Assembly: GCF_009932555.1 (NCBI RefSeq) | Contig: NZ_BLJO01000006.1 | Span: 556,448-620,447 of the forward strand | Source of the DNA: Steroidobacter agaridevorans | GTDB taxonomy: Bacteria; Pseudomonadota; Gammaproteobacteria; Steroidobacterales; Steroidobacteraceae | Direction of reading: 5' to 3' | Length of the DNA: 64,000 nt | Shown here: positions 9,563 through 17,572 of the stretch, piece by piece | Layout: every line of letters starts with the position of its first letter | Numbering within the stretch: the stretch's first letter is position 1 | Translations under genes and position numbers: made by a program | The notes under the pieces: generated by a model | What the model was told of the DNA's origin: nothing | The model's database searches: none | The model's input: the letters and a program-made list of their open reading frames with translations, nothing else

Positions 9563-10360
9563 ATGCGTGCTACCCATCGCGGCAACGCCATGGTCGAGAC
9601 TATCGTTGCCTTAACCGTGCTTTCACCCTTCCTCGGCTGCATCGCACTGCTCGGCAAGCAGCTGGATGTGAAACATAAAAGCTTCGACGCGCTTCGCTAC
9701 TCGGTGTGGGAGCGCACCGTGTGGAGCGGCAATGCGAAGTCGGAAGCGCAGGTCACGATGGAGGCGCTCGATCGGTCGTTTGGCGATCCAAGCACGGGCA
9801 TTGTGGCGATCGATTCTCTGCGTTCGGAAGGCGTGTCACGAAATTCGCTCTGGCGGCACTACCGGCAGCCCTTGCTCACCACGCCTGTCGGAAGTGCTGT
9901 TTCCTTTCGATCCTCGGACGACATGGTTCCAGTCGATGCGGGCTACGTGCTCGTGCCTGGATTGGCGCACGGAACGGGGCCGGTCGGCGTGGCGGCCAAT
10001 GCGTTGAGGATGGACGATCTCAACTTGAATCGTCGCTCCTTCGCCAGCGCCACCATTGAAGCAAACGTTCGGCCGCTGCTCGCAGGTCGCGAGTCTCCTC
10101 TTGTTCAACGTGCAACTGGCGCCCTGCTGAGCGACACGTGGTCACCGCGTGATGAGAACGAATTCGGCCGACGAGTGGACGGCATCACGGCCAACGAGCT
10201 GATCGAAGATCTCGAGCTGCCGGGACGAATCCTCTCGATGCAGGCGCCGACCAAGGGTGGCCCGCTGTATGGCGAAGGTCAGTATGGATGGGACCCGAAA
10301 CTGCGCCCTCGCTCCAATGCTCTGCCCTCCGCCTACGTCGTCGAGCGGGAAGGTGAGTGA
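9563..10360 (+). CDS. TadE-like pseudopilin
   Basis: The ATG at 9563 is chosen over the in-frame TTG at 9557. GGAG lies just upstream. Residues 7-12 read GNAMVE, a prepilin peptidase site with Glu at +5, then a helix TIVALTVLSPFLGCIALL. The remaining ~235 residues are a periplasmic domain without recognised motifs. Minor pseudopilins of this type are processed like Flp and needed for Tad pilus assembly. The body is longer than in typical TadE (about 150-200 aa). Three bases after the stop comes the next gene. Confidence 0.7.
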   Translation: MRATHRGNAMVETIVALTVLSPFLGCIALLGKQLDVKHKSFDALRYSVWERTVWSGNAKSEAQVTMEALDRSFGDPSTGIVAIDSLRSEGVSRNSLWRHYRQPLLTTPVGSAVSFRSSDDMVPVDAGYVLVPGLAHGTGPVGVAANALRMDDLNLNRRSFASATIEANVRPLLAGRESPLVQRATGALLSDTWSPRDENEFGRRVDGITANELIEDLELPGRILSMQAPTKGGPLYGEGQYGWDPKLRPRSNALPSAYVVEREGE

Positions 10361-10363
10361 GCC

Positions 10364-11059
10364 GTGCTGACCAAGCCCTTCCGAATGACCGTGATACTTC
10401 TCATCGAGTTGGTCTTGCCAGCCAATGCCGAACGCACGGCTTTGCCAGATCTCGCTGCTCCGCCTCAGGGCTCGACGCAATGGATCGCTCGCAACATGCG
10501 AATGAATGGCTTGCCGATGTCGCTCAAGACCTTCGAGTCGCGGCTATCGCCGGACGCAGTCCTCGCTCACTACGAATCCGAACTGAGGTCGTCAGGCAGT
10601 CATGACGTGCGCCGCTCAGTGAATTCATCGTGGCAGGTGCTGCTGCTCAAGTCGCGAGATCACTTCATCACTGTCCATGCGCGCCGTGCGGCTTCGGGAA
10701 GCGAGGGGACCATTCTGGTCAGCCCAGCTCTCGATCCCGGCGGGCTCAAACTGCAAACGGATTTCCCACGGCCGTCGACGGCTCGCATCGTCAATCTGCA
10801 GCAGTACGACGACTCAGGAATGCAGTCGGAACACATCAGTCTGTCCAGCGAACGCGCACCGTTCATCGAAGCACAGGCATTCTCTCAGCTCCTGATTACC
10901 AACGGCTGGAACATCATCGACACGCGCCCAACGCGAGAGAGCTATCGCGGCTTCGTGCTTGAAGCGCAGCGTCAGGCGGAGCAGGCACTGCTGGTGATTA
11001 TTCCCGATGCGGCGCGCCCGGCGAGTACCGCAATCGTGGTCACTTGGAAGAAGTCATGA
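10364..11059 (+). CDS. Exported protein of unknown function in the Tad locus
   Basis: This 231-aa protein starts with GTG and has a short signal peptide (RMTVILLIELVLPANA). No family is recognised. The mature part has two related-looking alpha/beta segments (residues ~45-115 and ~140-230), each ending in a strand such as HFITVHARR or ALLVIIPDA. Tight spacing to its neighbours and a 4-base ATGA overlap with the next small gene place it in the Tad operon, so a role in assembly or cargo handling is a reasonable inference. Confidence 0.55.
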   Translation: MLTKPFRMTVILLIELVLPANAERTALPDLAAPPQGSTQWIARNMRMNGLPMSLKTFESRLSPDAVLAHYESELRSSGSHDVRRSVNSSWQVLLLKSRDHFITVHARRAASGSEGTILVSPALDPGGLKLQTDFPRPSTARIVNLQQYDDSGMQSEHISLSSERAPFIEAQAFSQLLITNGWNIIDTRPTRESYRGFVLEAQRQAEQALLVIIPDAARPASTAIVVTWKKS

Positions 11060-11202
11060 ACTACCAACGCGGCTGGGGTACAGCGGAATACCTCGCGATC
11101 CTCGCCGGATTGATGGTGGTGTGGCGAGGCGCGCAGGCAGCGTTGGAGTTGCTGGTCGAGCATCACGATGAATTCTCCTGGACCTTGATGATTCCGTTCT
11201 GA
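11056..11202 (+). CDS. 48-aa Flp-like prepilin peptide
   Basis: An ATG at 11056 overlaps the previous stop (ATGA) and opens a 48-codon frame ending at TGA 11200-11202. The peptide begins MNYQRGWGTAEYLAILAGLM. Aligned with the Flp pilin of this locus, RG-WGTAEY matches RG-QGMSEY, with Glu at +5 after Gly6, followed by a hydrophobic segment and a short acidic tail. It therefore looks like a second, very short Flp-type pilin or pseudopilin. It is short enough to be skipped by ordinary gene calling. CpaB follows 39 bases later. Confidence 0.7.
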   Translation: MNYQRGWGTAEYLAILAGLMVVWRGAQAALELLVEHHDEFSWTLMIPF

Positions 11203-11241
11203 TGGTCCCGTTCTGATGTCAAGTCGCTCAAGGAACGAGCA

Positions 11242-12039
11242 ATGAAAGGTATCTGGATCACCACACTCATGCTGGGTGGCGCCCTCGCGGCTGGCGGGGG
11301 CGCGGCGTACTTCGTTAAAGGTTATATCGCTGGCGAAGTGCAAGCGGAGCGCGAGCAACTGCAAAAGCAGTATCGGCTGATCAACGTCGTCGTTGCGAAG
11401 ACGGACCTGCCGCCCGGCTCCGTGCTTTCAGGTCAGACGGTTGCGGTTCGCGAAGTACCCAATACATTCCTGCACGCAGATGCGGTGCGCTCGGAACAAT
11501 GGAGTGAGATTGCTGGGCGAGTACTGTCACGCGCCGTTCGCGGCGGCGAGACGATTCTGACTTCGCATCTTGCTCAGGGCGCAGGCGCAGGATTCTCCGC
11601 GCAGCTTCCGGAAGGGATGCGTGCGCTGACATTCCCGGTCGATGAAGAGGCCTCGATTGCAGGCATGCTCGCGCCGGGCGATCGCATCGATCTGCTCTTT
11701 ACGACGGCGGCCGCGAATGACAGTGTCACTTTGCCGCTGCTGTTCTCGGTACCCGTCATTGCGACCGGTTTGCGAACCCAGACTAACGAACATTCGTTGC
11801 CAGATCGACTGCAGTCTGGTCCGTTCCGAACCATTACGGTCGCGGTGAGTCCGTCCGACGCCGCCAAGATCACACTCGCGCAAGAAGCGGGAAGAATCAC
11901 GGTGGCGCTTCGTCAGTCCAATGATCAAACGATCACGCGCATTGCTCGGGTCACGAAAACAAGCTTACTGAGAGGCGACACGGCGGAGGTTCCTGCAAAG
12001 CCGCGGTTGCGCGTTCAAGTGATCCTCGGCGGGGTTTGA
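11242..12039 (+). CDS. cpaB: CpaB/RcpC: Flp pilus assembly periplasmic protein
   Basis: This 265-aa protein has an N-terminal membrane helix (ITTLMLGGALAAGGGAAYF) and then the SAF-type module typical of CpaB: NVVVAKTDLPPGSVL, later GRVLSRAVRGGETIL and AGMLAPGDRIDLLFT. An AAGGA site precedes the ATG. CpaB is thought to support secretin assembly and bind peptidoglycan in Tad systems. The secretin gene follows 3 bases after the stop. Confidence 0.9.
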   Translation: MKGIWITTLMLGGALAAGGGAAYFVKGYIAGEVQAEREQLQKQYRLINVVVAKTDLPPGSVLSGQTVAVREVPNTFLHADAVRSEQWSEIAGRVLSRAVRGGETILTSHLAQGAGAGFSAQLPEGMRALTFPVDEEASIAGMLAPGDRIDLLFTTAAANDSVTLPLLFSVPVIATGLRTQTNEHSLPDRLQSGPFRTITVAVSPSDAAKITLAQEAGRITVALRQSNDQTITRIARVTKTSLLRGDTAEVPAKPRLRVQVILGGV

Positions 12040-12042
12040 ATC

Positions 12043-13104
12043 ATGAGCGTCAGTCTTTTAGTCGGCGCTTGGCTGATGAGTGCGCTGATGCTCGGTACTC
12101 CGGCGACCGAAGCGCTCGAGCATGCACCGGTTGGCGTTCTGTCGGTGCCGGTCGGTCAAAGCTTGTTGATTCGCTCACCCGGCACGAAACGGGTGTCGGC
12201 CGGCGACGGCGCGACCATCGACATCAAAGTGCTCGACGATACTCAGGAAATTCTGGTGCTCGGGCGCAAAGCGGGCACGACCGATCTGCGCATCTGGTCT
12301 CGTGACGGGTCGAGCGTTGCTTACCTCGTGCAAGTGCTCGGCATCGTCGATCCCATCGTGACACCAGCGCCGGCGCTGGAAGCCGAGACCACCATTCTCA
12401 TCAAGGCGAAGCTCATCGAAGTCCGCAAATCGGCGCTGCGCGATATCGGTGTCGATTGGGCCGACGTTGCCGCGGGACCCGTGTTCAGCACGGAGGACGG
12501 TGTGGGGCTGACATCGAGCCTCGACTCGGTCATTCATCTGCTCATGAACCGCGGCGATGCTCGTCTGCTGGCCGAGCCGACGCTGACTTGCATCAGTGGC
12601 GGCCAGGCCGACTTCGTTGTGGGCGGCGAAGTGCCGATCCCCGTTCAGAACCAGGACGGCGCGCTCAACGTCGTCTTCAAGCAGTTCGGCATCCTGCTCA
12701 ATGTCGAGCCGCTCGCCAACGATGCCGGACTGATTCGCACCAAGGTCGGTGTCGAGGTGAGCAGCGTCGACAAAGCCAACTCGGTGCTCGGTATTCCCGG
12801 CTTCGCGACTCGTAAGACCAATACAGAAATGAACGTGCACTCCGGCGAGCCGATGGTCGTCGCTGGACTGTTCAGTGCCGACGACGCGAAAACGGTCACG
12901 AAACTTCCGGGGTTCGGCGCGCTGCCGGTCATTGGCGAGTTGTTCAAGTCGCGACAGTTTCGCCGCGGCGAGACGGAACTCGTCGTGCTTGTCACGCCGG
13001 AAATCATCGGCGCCGATTCGAATGCCGTGAGCGAAGGCGTGCAACGGTTCGACCGGCTCAAACGTGAATCGGACGAAGCACTCAAGCCGCGGCTGAAAGA
13101 CTAG
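12043..13104 (+). CDS. cpaC: CpaC/RcpA secretin, short form
   Basis: This is the outer-membrane secretin of the Tad machine. The 353-aa protein has a signal peptide, the N-terminal pilus-secretin domain (VPVGQSLLIRSPGTKRVSAG and TTDLRIW) and a C-terminal secretin core with VGGEVPIPV, GEPMVVAGLF and LVVLVTPEIIG. Most CpaC proteins are 400-500 aa. Here the linker between the two parts is short and the protein stops soon after the core. All core motifs are present, so it is probably functional and compact rather than broken. Confidence 0.88.
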   Translation: MSVSLLVGAWLMSALMLGTPATEALEHAPVGVLSVPVGQSLLIRSPGTKRVSAGDGATIDIKVLDDTQEILVLGRKAGTTDLRIWSRDGSSVAYLVQVLGIVDPIVTPAPALEAETTILIKAKLIEVRKSALRDIGVDWADVAAGPVFSTEDGVGLTSSLDSVIHLLMNRGDARLLAEPTLTCISGGQADFVVGGEVPIPVQNQDGALNVVFKQFGILLNVEPLANDAGLIRTKVGVEVSSVDKANSVLGIPGFATRKTNTEMNVHSGEPMVVAGLFSADDAKTVTKLPGFGALPVIGELFKSRQFRRGETELVVLVTPEIIGADSNAVSEGVQRFDRLKRESDEALKPRLKD

Positions 13105-13140
13105 CGATCACTGAAGATCGCAAGGAAGCGAGAGCGTCAC

Positions 13141-15372
13141 ATGGATGTGACCAAAACGACACGCCGCGCGTGGCGGCAATACGGAGCTGCAATCGTCGAA
13201 GCGACGATTGCGCTGCCGGTGTTGCTGGTCGTCACGCTGGCGGTGATTCAGTTCGGCTTCGTCTACCAGGCGAAGGCGACGCTCAATCATGCCGCCTTAC
13301 AAGCAGCCCGCGCTGGCGCTGTTGCCAATGCGACTCCCGCCGCCATTCGACGAGGCCTCGCTCAGGGGCTGGCGCCGCTCAGTTCACCTGACGCTTCTCT
13401 GCAAGGCGTCGCCGAGTCGGTTGCTCGGCTTGAAAGCCAACTGCTCACCGATGCGCGCATTCGCATCCTCAACCCGACGCGTGAAGCGTTCGACGATTTC
13501 GCCATTGAGGTCGATGGCGTTCGTGAGCTGCCAAACGATCGCCTCCACGCTCGCGACACGCAGCCGGGAGCCCGCGGCGGACTCAACGTTCAAGACGCGA
13601 ACCTGCTGCGCGTCGAGGTTACGTATGGATATGAGCTGAAGGTTCCGCTGATCAACGGCTTCATCTCGCGCCTGCTAGGGCTGACGCGCGATAGCGATGC
13701 GTTCGATCAGCAGCTGCTGCGTCGGAATCGATTGCCGATCACGTCGACGGCGACCGTGCGCATGCAAAGCCCGCTGCGCTTCAGCGAGCTGCTGGTTTCG
13801 CGTGCGGATCTTCCAGAAGTCGAACGATTCGCTGCTGGTGCTGGCGCACCGGGCGGGGGCGAAAGTCACAACGGCGGTGAAGATGCGTCGGGCGATACGG
13901 ATAGCTCGCCGGGATCTGCAGACGACGCAGGTAGTTCGCTCGGTGAGGGGTTCTTCGGCTTCGGCGAGGGAGAGGCGTCGCCTGCCGATTCGGTTGGTGG
14001 CGATGCTGGAGATCACGACAGCGGCGACGGTAGTTCCGGCACTGCCAGTCAGCCGCCTCTTTGCACGGCTGCTGCACCGGACGCGCCCGTTGCCGAAGAT
14101 CGAAGTGCGCTTGGCCGCGTTTGGGATGAGCTTCGCAGCCTTGCTGCCGACGCGTATGAGTTTGTCCGCGGGTTCTGGGAAGGACTGCGCGATCAAATCG
14201 GCGATCTCGTCGCTGCGATCACCGATCCGATCGAAACGGCGCGCGGCATTTATGAGCTGGCGATGTCCTTCATGGAGGACCCCGTCGGCACCGCCGAGAT
14301 CATCGGCGCCGCGCTGGGTCACGACCTCAGCCAGCTCATCGAGTGCGATGCGTTCGATCGCGGTCGCGTGCTGGGCAGCTATGTCAGCCCGGCGTTCATG
14401 CTCAAGCTCGCGGCCAAGCTCGCCCGCTTCGGCCGCCTCGAACTTCGGGCGGCGGCCGATGCCACCAAGCGTGAACTCGGCTGCGCCAGCTTCGCCGCCG
14501 ACACTTCGGTTTGGAGCGGCGATCGCGATGTTCCCATTCAATCGCTCGAGCCTGGCGACTGGGTGGATGCGCGCAGCGAGCACGACTATGCCGATCGCTC
14601 GCGACTCGTTACTCACACCTTTGAGCGACGCGCGTCTTCTTATCACTTCGTTGCGACTGAAGCATCGCGGTTTGCGGTTACGGAAGAGCATCCGTTATGG
14701 GTGCAGGGCCGCGGCTGGACCGCCGTTCGCGACATCGCACTCGGTGCACCGATCGCCACTGCGGATGGCGACACGCTGGTGCTCGAGAACCGCCGCGTGG
14801 ATGCGCCGCTGCAGGTTTTCAATCTCACCGTCGCGGAGGATGAGAGTTACTTCATCGGCGACGAGCGCGTCTGGGCGCACAACGCCACATGCACTCTCCG
14901 CGTCCGCTATTCCGTCCCTCGCAGCCCCAGCAACTTCACCCTCGGCGCCACCGACGGCGGCCCCGGCGCCTGGTCCTCCATCACCCGCCCGGACAACGAT
15001 GCCTACCGCTACCAGGAGCTGATTACCGGCGCGCCCCGCGGCGTTGAGTACAATGTCAACGGCGTCAATTTCGACGGCTACGACGCGGACCGCGACGTGT
15101 TGTTAGATGCGAAGCATTGGACGCAGGAGTGCCCGTTGGGGGATAAGTGTCGGTATGAGCCGCTGAAGCGTGCACTATCTGAGAAACTGGTCGAGGAGGC
15201 TCGCAGCCAGATAGACGCGTTACGCACTACTGATACCTCTATCGAATGGCGCGTTGTCGACGAGGAGATGGCCCTACGGATCTCAAGCATTTTGGACGAA
15301 GGGATCGACGTGCGCGCTGACAGAGCCAGAATCGTAGTTATTTACACTCCAATTTCGGATATCACAGGTTAA
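13141..15372 (+). CDS. TadE-like pseudopilin fused to a Hint domain and a Tox-REase-5-like toxin
   Basis: The 743-aa protein has five parts. (1) Residues 1-60: TadE-like start with G15|AAIVE20 (Glu at +5) and a membrane helix. (2) To about 230: periplasmic pseudopilin body. (3) About 232-308: Gly/Ser/Asp-rich linker. (4) About 309-447: helical pre-toxin region. (5) Residues 448-581: Hint domain starting at Cys448, with TEEHPLWV and ending HN (580-581). The last 162 residues contain NFDGYDADRDVLLDAK (643-658), with Asp656-x-Lys658 as the likely PD-(D/E)xK site of a DNase-type toxin. This is polymorphic-toxin architecture on a pilin scaffold inside a Tad operon. An immunity gene follows 17 bases later. 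Domain names come from motif recognition. Confidence 0.85.
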   Translation: MDVTKTTRRAWRQYGAAIVEATIALPVLLVVTLAVIQFGFVYQAKATLNHAALQAARAGAVANATPAAIRRGLAQGLAPLSSPDASLQGVAESVARLESQLLTDARIRILNPTREAFDDFAIEVDGVRELPNDRLHARDTQPGARGGLNVQDANLLRVEVTYGYELKVPLINGFISRLLGLTRDSDAFDQQLLRRNRLPITSTATVRMQSPLRFSELLVSRADLPEVERFAAGAGAPGGGESHNGGEDASGDTDSSPGSADDAGSSLGEGFFGFGEGEASPADSVGGDAGDHDSGDGSSGTASQPPLCTAAAPDAPVAEDRSALGRVWDELRSLAADAYEFVRGFWEGLRDQIGDLVAAITDPIETARGIYELAMSFMEDPVGTAEIIGAALGHDLSQLIECDAFDRGRVLGSYVSPAFMLKLAAKLARFGRLELRAAADATKRELGCASFAADTSVWSGDRDVPIQSLEPGDWVDARSEHDYADRSRLVTHTFERRASSYHFVATEASRFAVTEEHPLWVQGRGWTAVRDIALGAPIATADGDTLVLENRRVDAPLQVFNLTVAEDESYFIGDERVWAHNATCTLRVRYSVPRSPSNFTLGATDGGPGAWSSITRPDNDAYRYQELITGAPRGVEYNVNGVNFDGYDADRDVLLDAKHWTQECPLGDKCRYEPLKRALSEKLVEEARSQIDALRTTDTSIEWRVVDEEMALRISSILDEGIDVRADRARIVVIYTPISDITG

Positions 15373-15389
15373 GAGGCCGAGAGCAAGCC

Positions 15390-16550
15390 ATGGACCAAGT
15401 TTCGATTTGGGGAAGCTCACAGTTCGGCCTGCCTGATACGTTTGGTAGCTTTCAAAGCCGGACGCGCGAGTTACTCATCGCGTTGCGCGGAGTTGATCCA
15501 GAGGCGTTTGACAACTTAACTGTCATTGGAAGTGAGCGTGCCACAGTAGTTGCCAGCGATCTAAGCGATCTCGACAACGCGATAAGTGAGATCGCTAGCT
15601 CTACTTTCGGAGCGAGAAACCATCTGGAAATGGGCGCCGATGGCCAACTGCAACCGGGTTCTCTGAGCCGCATTGGCTTTGCCGCAGCATTCTGTACATC
15701 TGGTTTGGCGGCAGACACGATAGTTCCTATCGCTGAAGGGGGCATCGATCTCAGTGTTCGCGGTGGTGCAGCCGGCATCGATTCGAGTGCCGGAGCAAAG
15801 TTGAAGATCTCGGGAAAAGGACGTCCTAGCCGAATGCTCGCTGCACGTCTGCTTGAGGCAATTGTGAGAGTGTGGCGCTGCAACGTCGGCGGCGTTTCCT
15901 TGAAGAATTGGGAGAATGCCGTTAGATCAGGCCACCGAGACTCTTACGCCGGCCAATGGCTCTTCTACCTCCCCTTCCCGCATCTCTCGAAATGCCTCCC
16001 TCCCGACATCCGTCACGAGCCCTTCGCCAACGGCATCCTCATTGAAACAACCCCACACATGCCCGACGCCAACAACCCAGCCGACGTCGCCGCAGGCAAG
16101 CGAGTGAGGGATGTGCTCGACGAATTTGGGCTGGTAAACGATGCGACGTACGCAATCGAAGGCTGGCCGCCGGACAAGGAGGAAGCGGTCTACGAGCAGT
16201 TCATCAGCGGCGCCCCGGCGAATCGCAAGTACACCGTCCATTGCATCAACTTCGACGGCTACGACCCCGACCGCAAAGTCCTGCTCTACGCCAAGCTGTT
16301 CCGACGTTTGAAGAGACACCCCAAGGAATGGGGCCTGCGCGGCTGGGACGGTCCAGTGTTGAACGAAGCGAAGCGCCAGGTGCGGGCCGCGGCGAAAGCG
16401 GGCGGCGTGCCGATTGAATGGCACATTGGCCTGGAAGAGCCCGCCCACCAGGCGCGCCAGCTATTAGCCGATCACACCAACATCACAGAGCAGCAACTCC
16501 GCGTGATCTACACGCCCCTAGACCAAGTACTGAACCGGTCCCCGTCATAA
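15390..16550 (+). CDS. Imm52-like immunity protein fused to an inactive-looking Tox-REase-5-like domain
   Basis: Residues 1-~255 resemble the Imm52 immunity family (SYAGQWLFYLPF, NGILIETTPHMPDANNPADV, RVRDVLDEFGLV), which I recall as a neighbour of Tox-REase-5 toxins. Residues ~264-386 align with the toxin domain encoded just upstream: YEQFISGAP against YQELITGAP, NFDGYDPDRKVLLYAK against NFDGYDADRDVLLDAK, IEWHI against IEWRV, and RVIYTP against VVIYTP. The predicted catalytic Asp is Tyr300 here, so nuclease activity is unlikely. The 5' half appears less GC-rich than its surroundings. It may be a bifunctional immunity protein or a fusion of an immunity gene with a displaced toxin tip. Confidence 0.7.
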   Translation: MDQVSIWGSSQFGLPDTFGSFQSRTRELLIALRGVDPEAFDNLTVIGSERATVVASDLSDLDNAISEIASSTFGARNHLEMGADGQLQPGSLSRIGFAAAFCTSGLAADTIVPIAEGGIDLSVRGGAAGIDSSAGAKLKISGKGRPSRMLAARLLEAIVRVWRCNVGGVSLKNWENAVRSGHRDSYAGQWLFYLPFPHLSKCLPPDIRHEPFANGILIETTPHMPDANNPADVAAGKRVRDVLDEFGLVNDATYAIEGWPPDKEEAVYEQFISGAPANRKYTVHCINFDGYDPDRKVLLYAKLFRRLKRHPKEWGLRGWDGPVLNEAKRQVRAAAKAGGVPIEWHIGLEEPAHQARQLLADHTNITEQQLRVIYTPLDQVLNRSPS

Positions 16551-16606
16551 GGACAAACGGCGAGACCAAACACCCCCCAAGCAGGAACCAAAGGCAAGGA
16601 ACGCCA

Positions 16607-16810
16607 ATGAAACCGCGAAACCGTCGACCCTTCCACACAGATCCAAGATCCGCACGCAATTGCCGCTGCGTAGCAAGCATCCGCCGTCCCACAAGTTACG
16701 CGTACGAACGAAGCAACCGCCTCGTCAAAAGCAAGCCATCTTGCAAGCGAGCTCACGCGCGAACGAAAGCCGTGCGTAGAGCAAAATTCACCGCGAGGCC
16801 GTTCGCATGA
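16607..16810 (+). CDS. Possible 67-aa basic peptide
   Basis: An ATG at 16607 follows AAGGAA and opens a 67-codon frame whose TGA overlaps the next gene's ATG (ATGA at 16807-16810). The peptide is extremely Arg/Lys/Ser-rich (NRRPFHTDPRSARN, RTKAVRRAKF) with no hydrophobic segment or known domain. Ribosome site and overlap favour translation, composition argues against. It may only serve to couple translation from the immunity gene to the downstream Tad genes. Confidence 0.3.
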   Translation: MKPRNRRPFHTDPRSARNCRCVASIRRPTSYAYERSNRLVKSKPSCKRAHARTKAVRRAKFTARPFA

Positions 16811-17001
16811 CCGCCTACCTACTCGGCAATCTCATCGGCCGCTTCGTGCTCTCGTATGCCCTCATCTGGCTAGTGATGTTTCTGATGCTGTCTCGCCTGA
16901 ACTGGCGGGACGCCTTCAAAAGAACCAATCACTGGACTGGCCTGATCGCAACGACCACCACCTTCCTGGTCGGCCTCATAGCGCACGGAGCCGGACCATG
17001 A
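16807..17001 (+). CDS. Small two-helix membrane protein in the Tad locus
   Basis: This 64-aa protein has two hydrophobic helices (residues ~12-29, FVLSYALIWLVMFLMLS, and ~44-60) around a basic loop (RLNWRDAFKRTNH). No family is recognised. Its start overlaps the end of the preceding frame and its stop overlaps the next ATG, both by 4 bases, so it is embedded in the operon. It could be a pilus-assembly accessory or a membrane partner of the toxin/immunity pair. Confidence 0.55.
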   Translation: MTAYLLGNLIGRFVLSYALIWLVMFLMLSRLNWRDAFKRTNHWTGLIATTTTFLVGLIAHGAGP

Positions 17002-17546
17002 AGCGAGCAACGTTGCTCATCGCATCCCTGTGCGCAACAAGCATGACCGACGCCATCGCAGGAACCAGAGCCGGCCGTCCCATGAACATTCATCGCGTTA
17101 CCGAAATGAACCTCGAGATCTGGACCGAGCACGATCCGGAGTGGGAAACCAGGCTGAAGCAGAGTCCCAACTCGCTGACCTTTACCGCCGAAACGCCCGC
17201 GCTCACCTATCCGCCGACACACATGAGCTGGACGATCGCACCAGTATTGCAGTTCGAGCCTGATGAGCTCGAGGCAGCCGCGCACGGAGTGCTGCAGCAG
17301 ATGGCGATTCGTTATCGCACGCAGCCACCCGAGCAAATCAGCCCTTCGCAGTACGGCGACCTCATCGGATACGAAACCACCTTCCAGGCCGAAGCCCAGA
17401 ACATACCCGTCGACGTCCGAGTCTTCTGTGGCCATCGCGAAGGCAGGCCGATGGTCGTGATGCAAGCCGTCACCTTGAAGGGCAAGTTGAGGCACGTCGC
17501 CGAGCACATACGACGCTCCTGGACCCATCTTCGCTATCTCGATTGA
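16998..17546 (+). CDS. Exported protein of unknown function in the Tad locus
   Basis: This 182-aa protein has a short signal peptide (MKRATLLIASLCATSMTDAIA). The mature domain alternates hydrophilic strands and amphipathic helices (PALTYPPTHMSWTIAP, LEAAAHGVLQQMAIRY, VDVRVFCGHREGRPMVVMQ). The overall pattern recalls small PsbP/DcrB-like periplasmic folds, but this is only an impression. It overlaps the previous gene by 4 bases and precedes tadA directly, so it belongs to the same transcript. Confidence 0.5.
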   Translation: MKRATLLIASLCATSMTDAIAGTRAGRPMNIHRVTEMNLEIWTEHDPEWETRLKQSPNSLTFTAETPALTYPPTHMSWTIAPVLQFEPDELEAAAHGVLQQMAIRYRTQPPEQISPSQYGDLIGYETTFQAEAQNIPVDVRVFCGHREGRPMVVMQAVTLKGKLRHVAEHIRRSWTHLRYLD

Positions 17547-17572
17547 CGCAGCCAGCCGCGAAGGAGCGCACG

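Noticed and set aside
13697..15022. 441-aa alternative frame inside the toxin gene
   Set aside because: Ser/Arg/Pro-rich with no domain; the 743-aa frame has clear domain content throughout.
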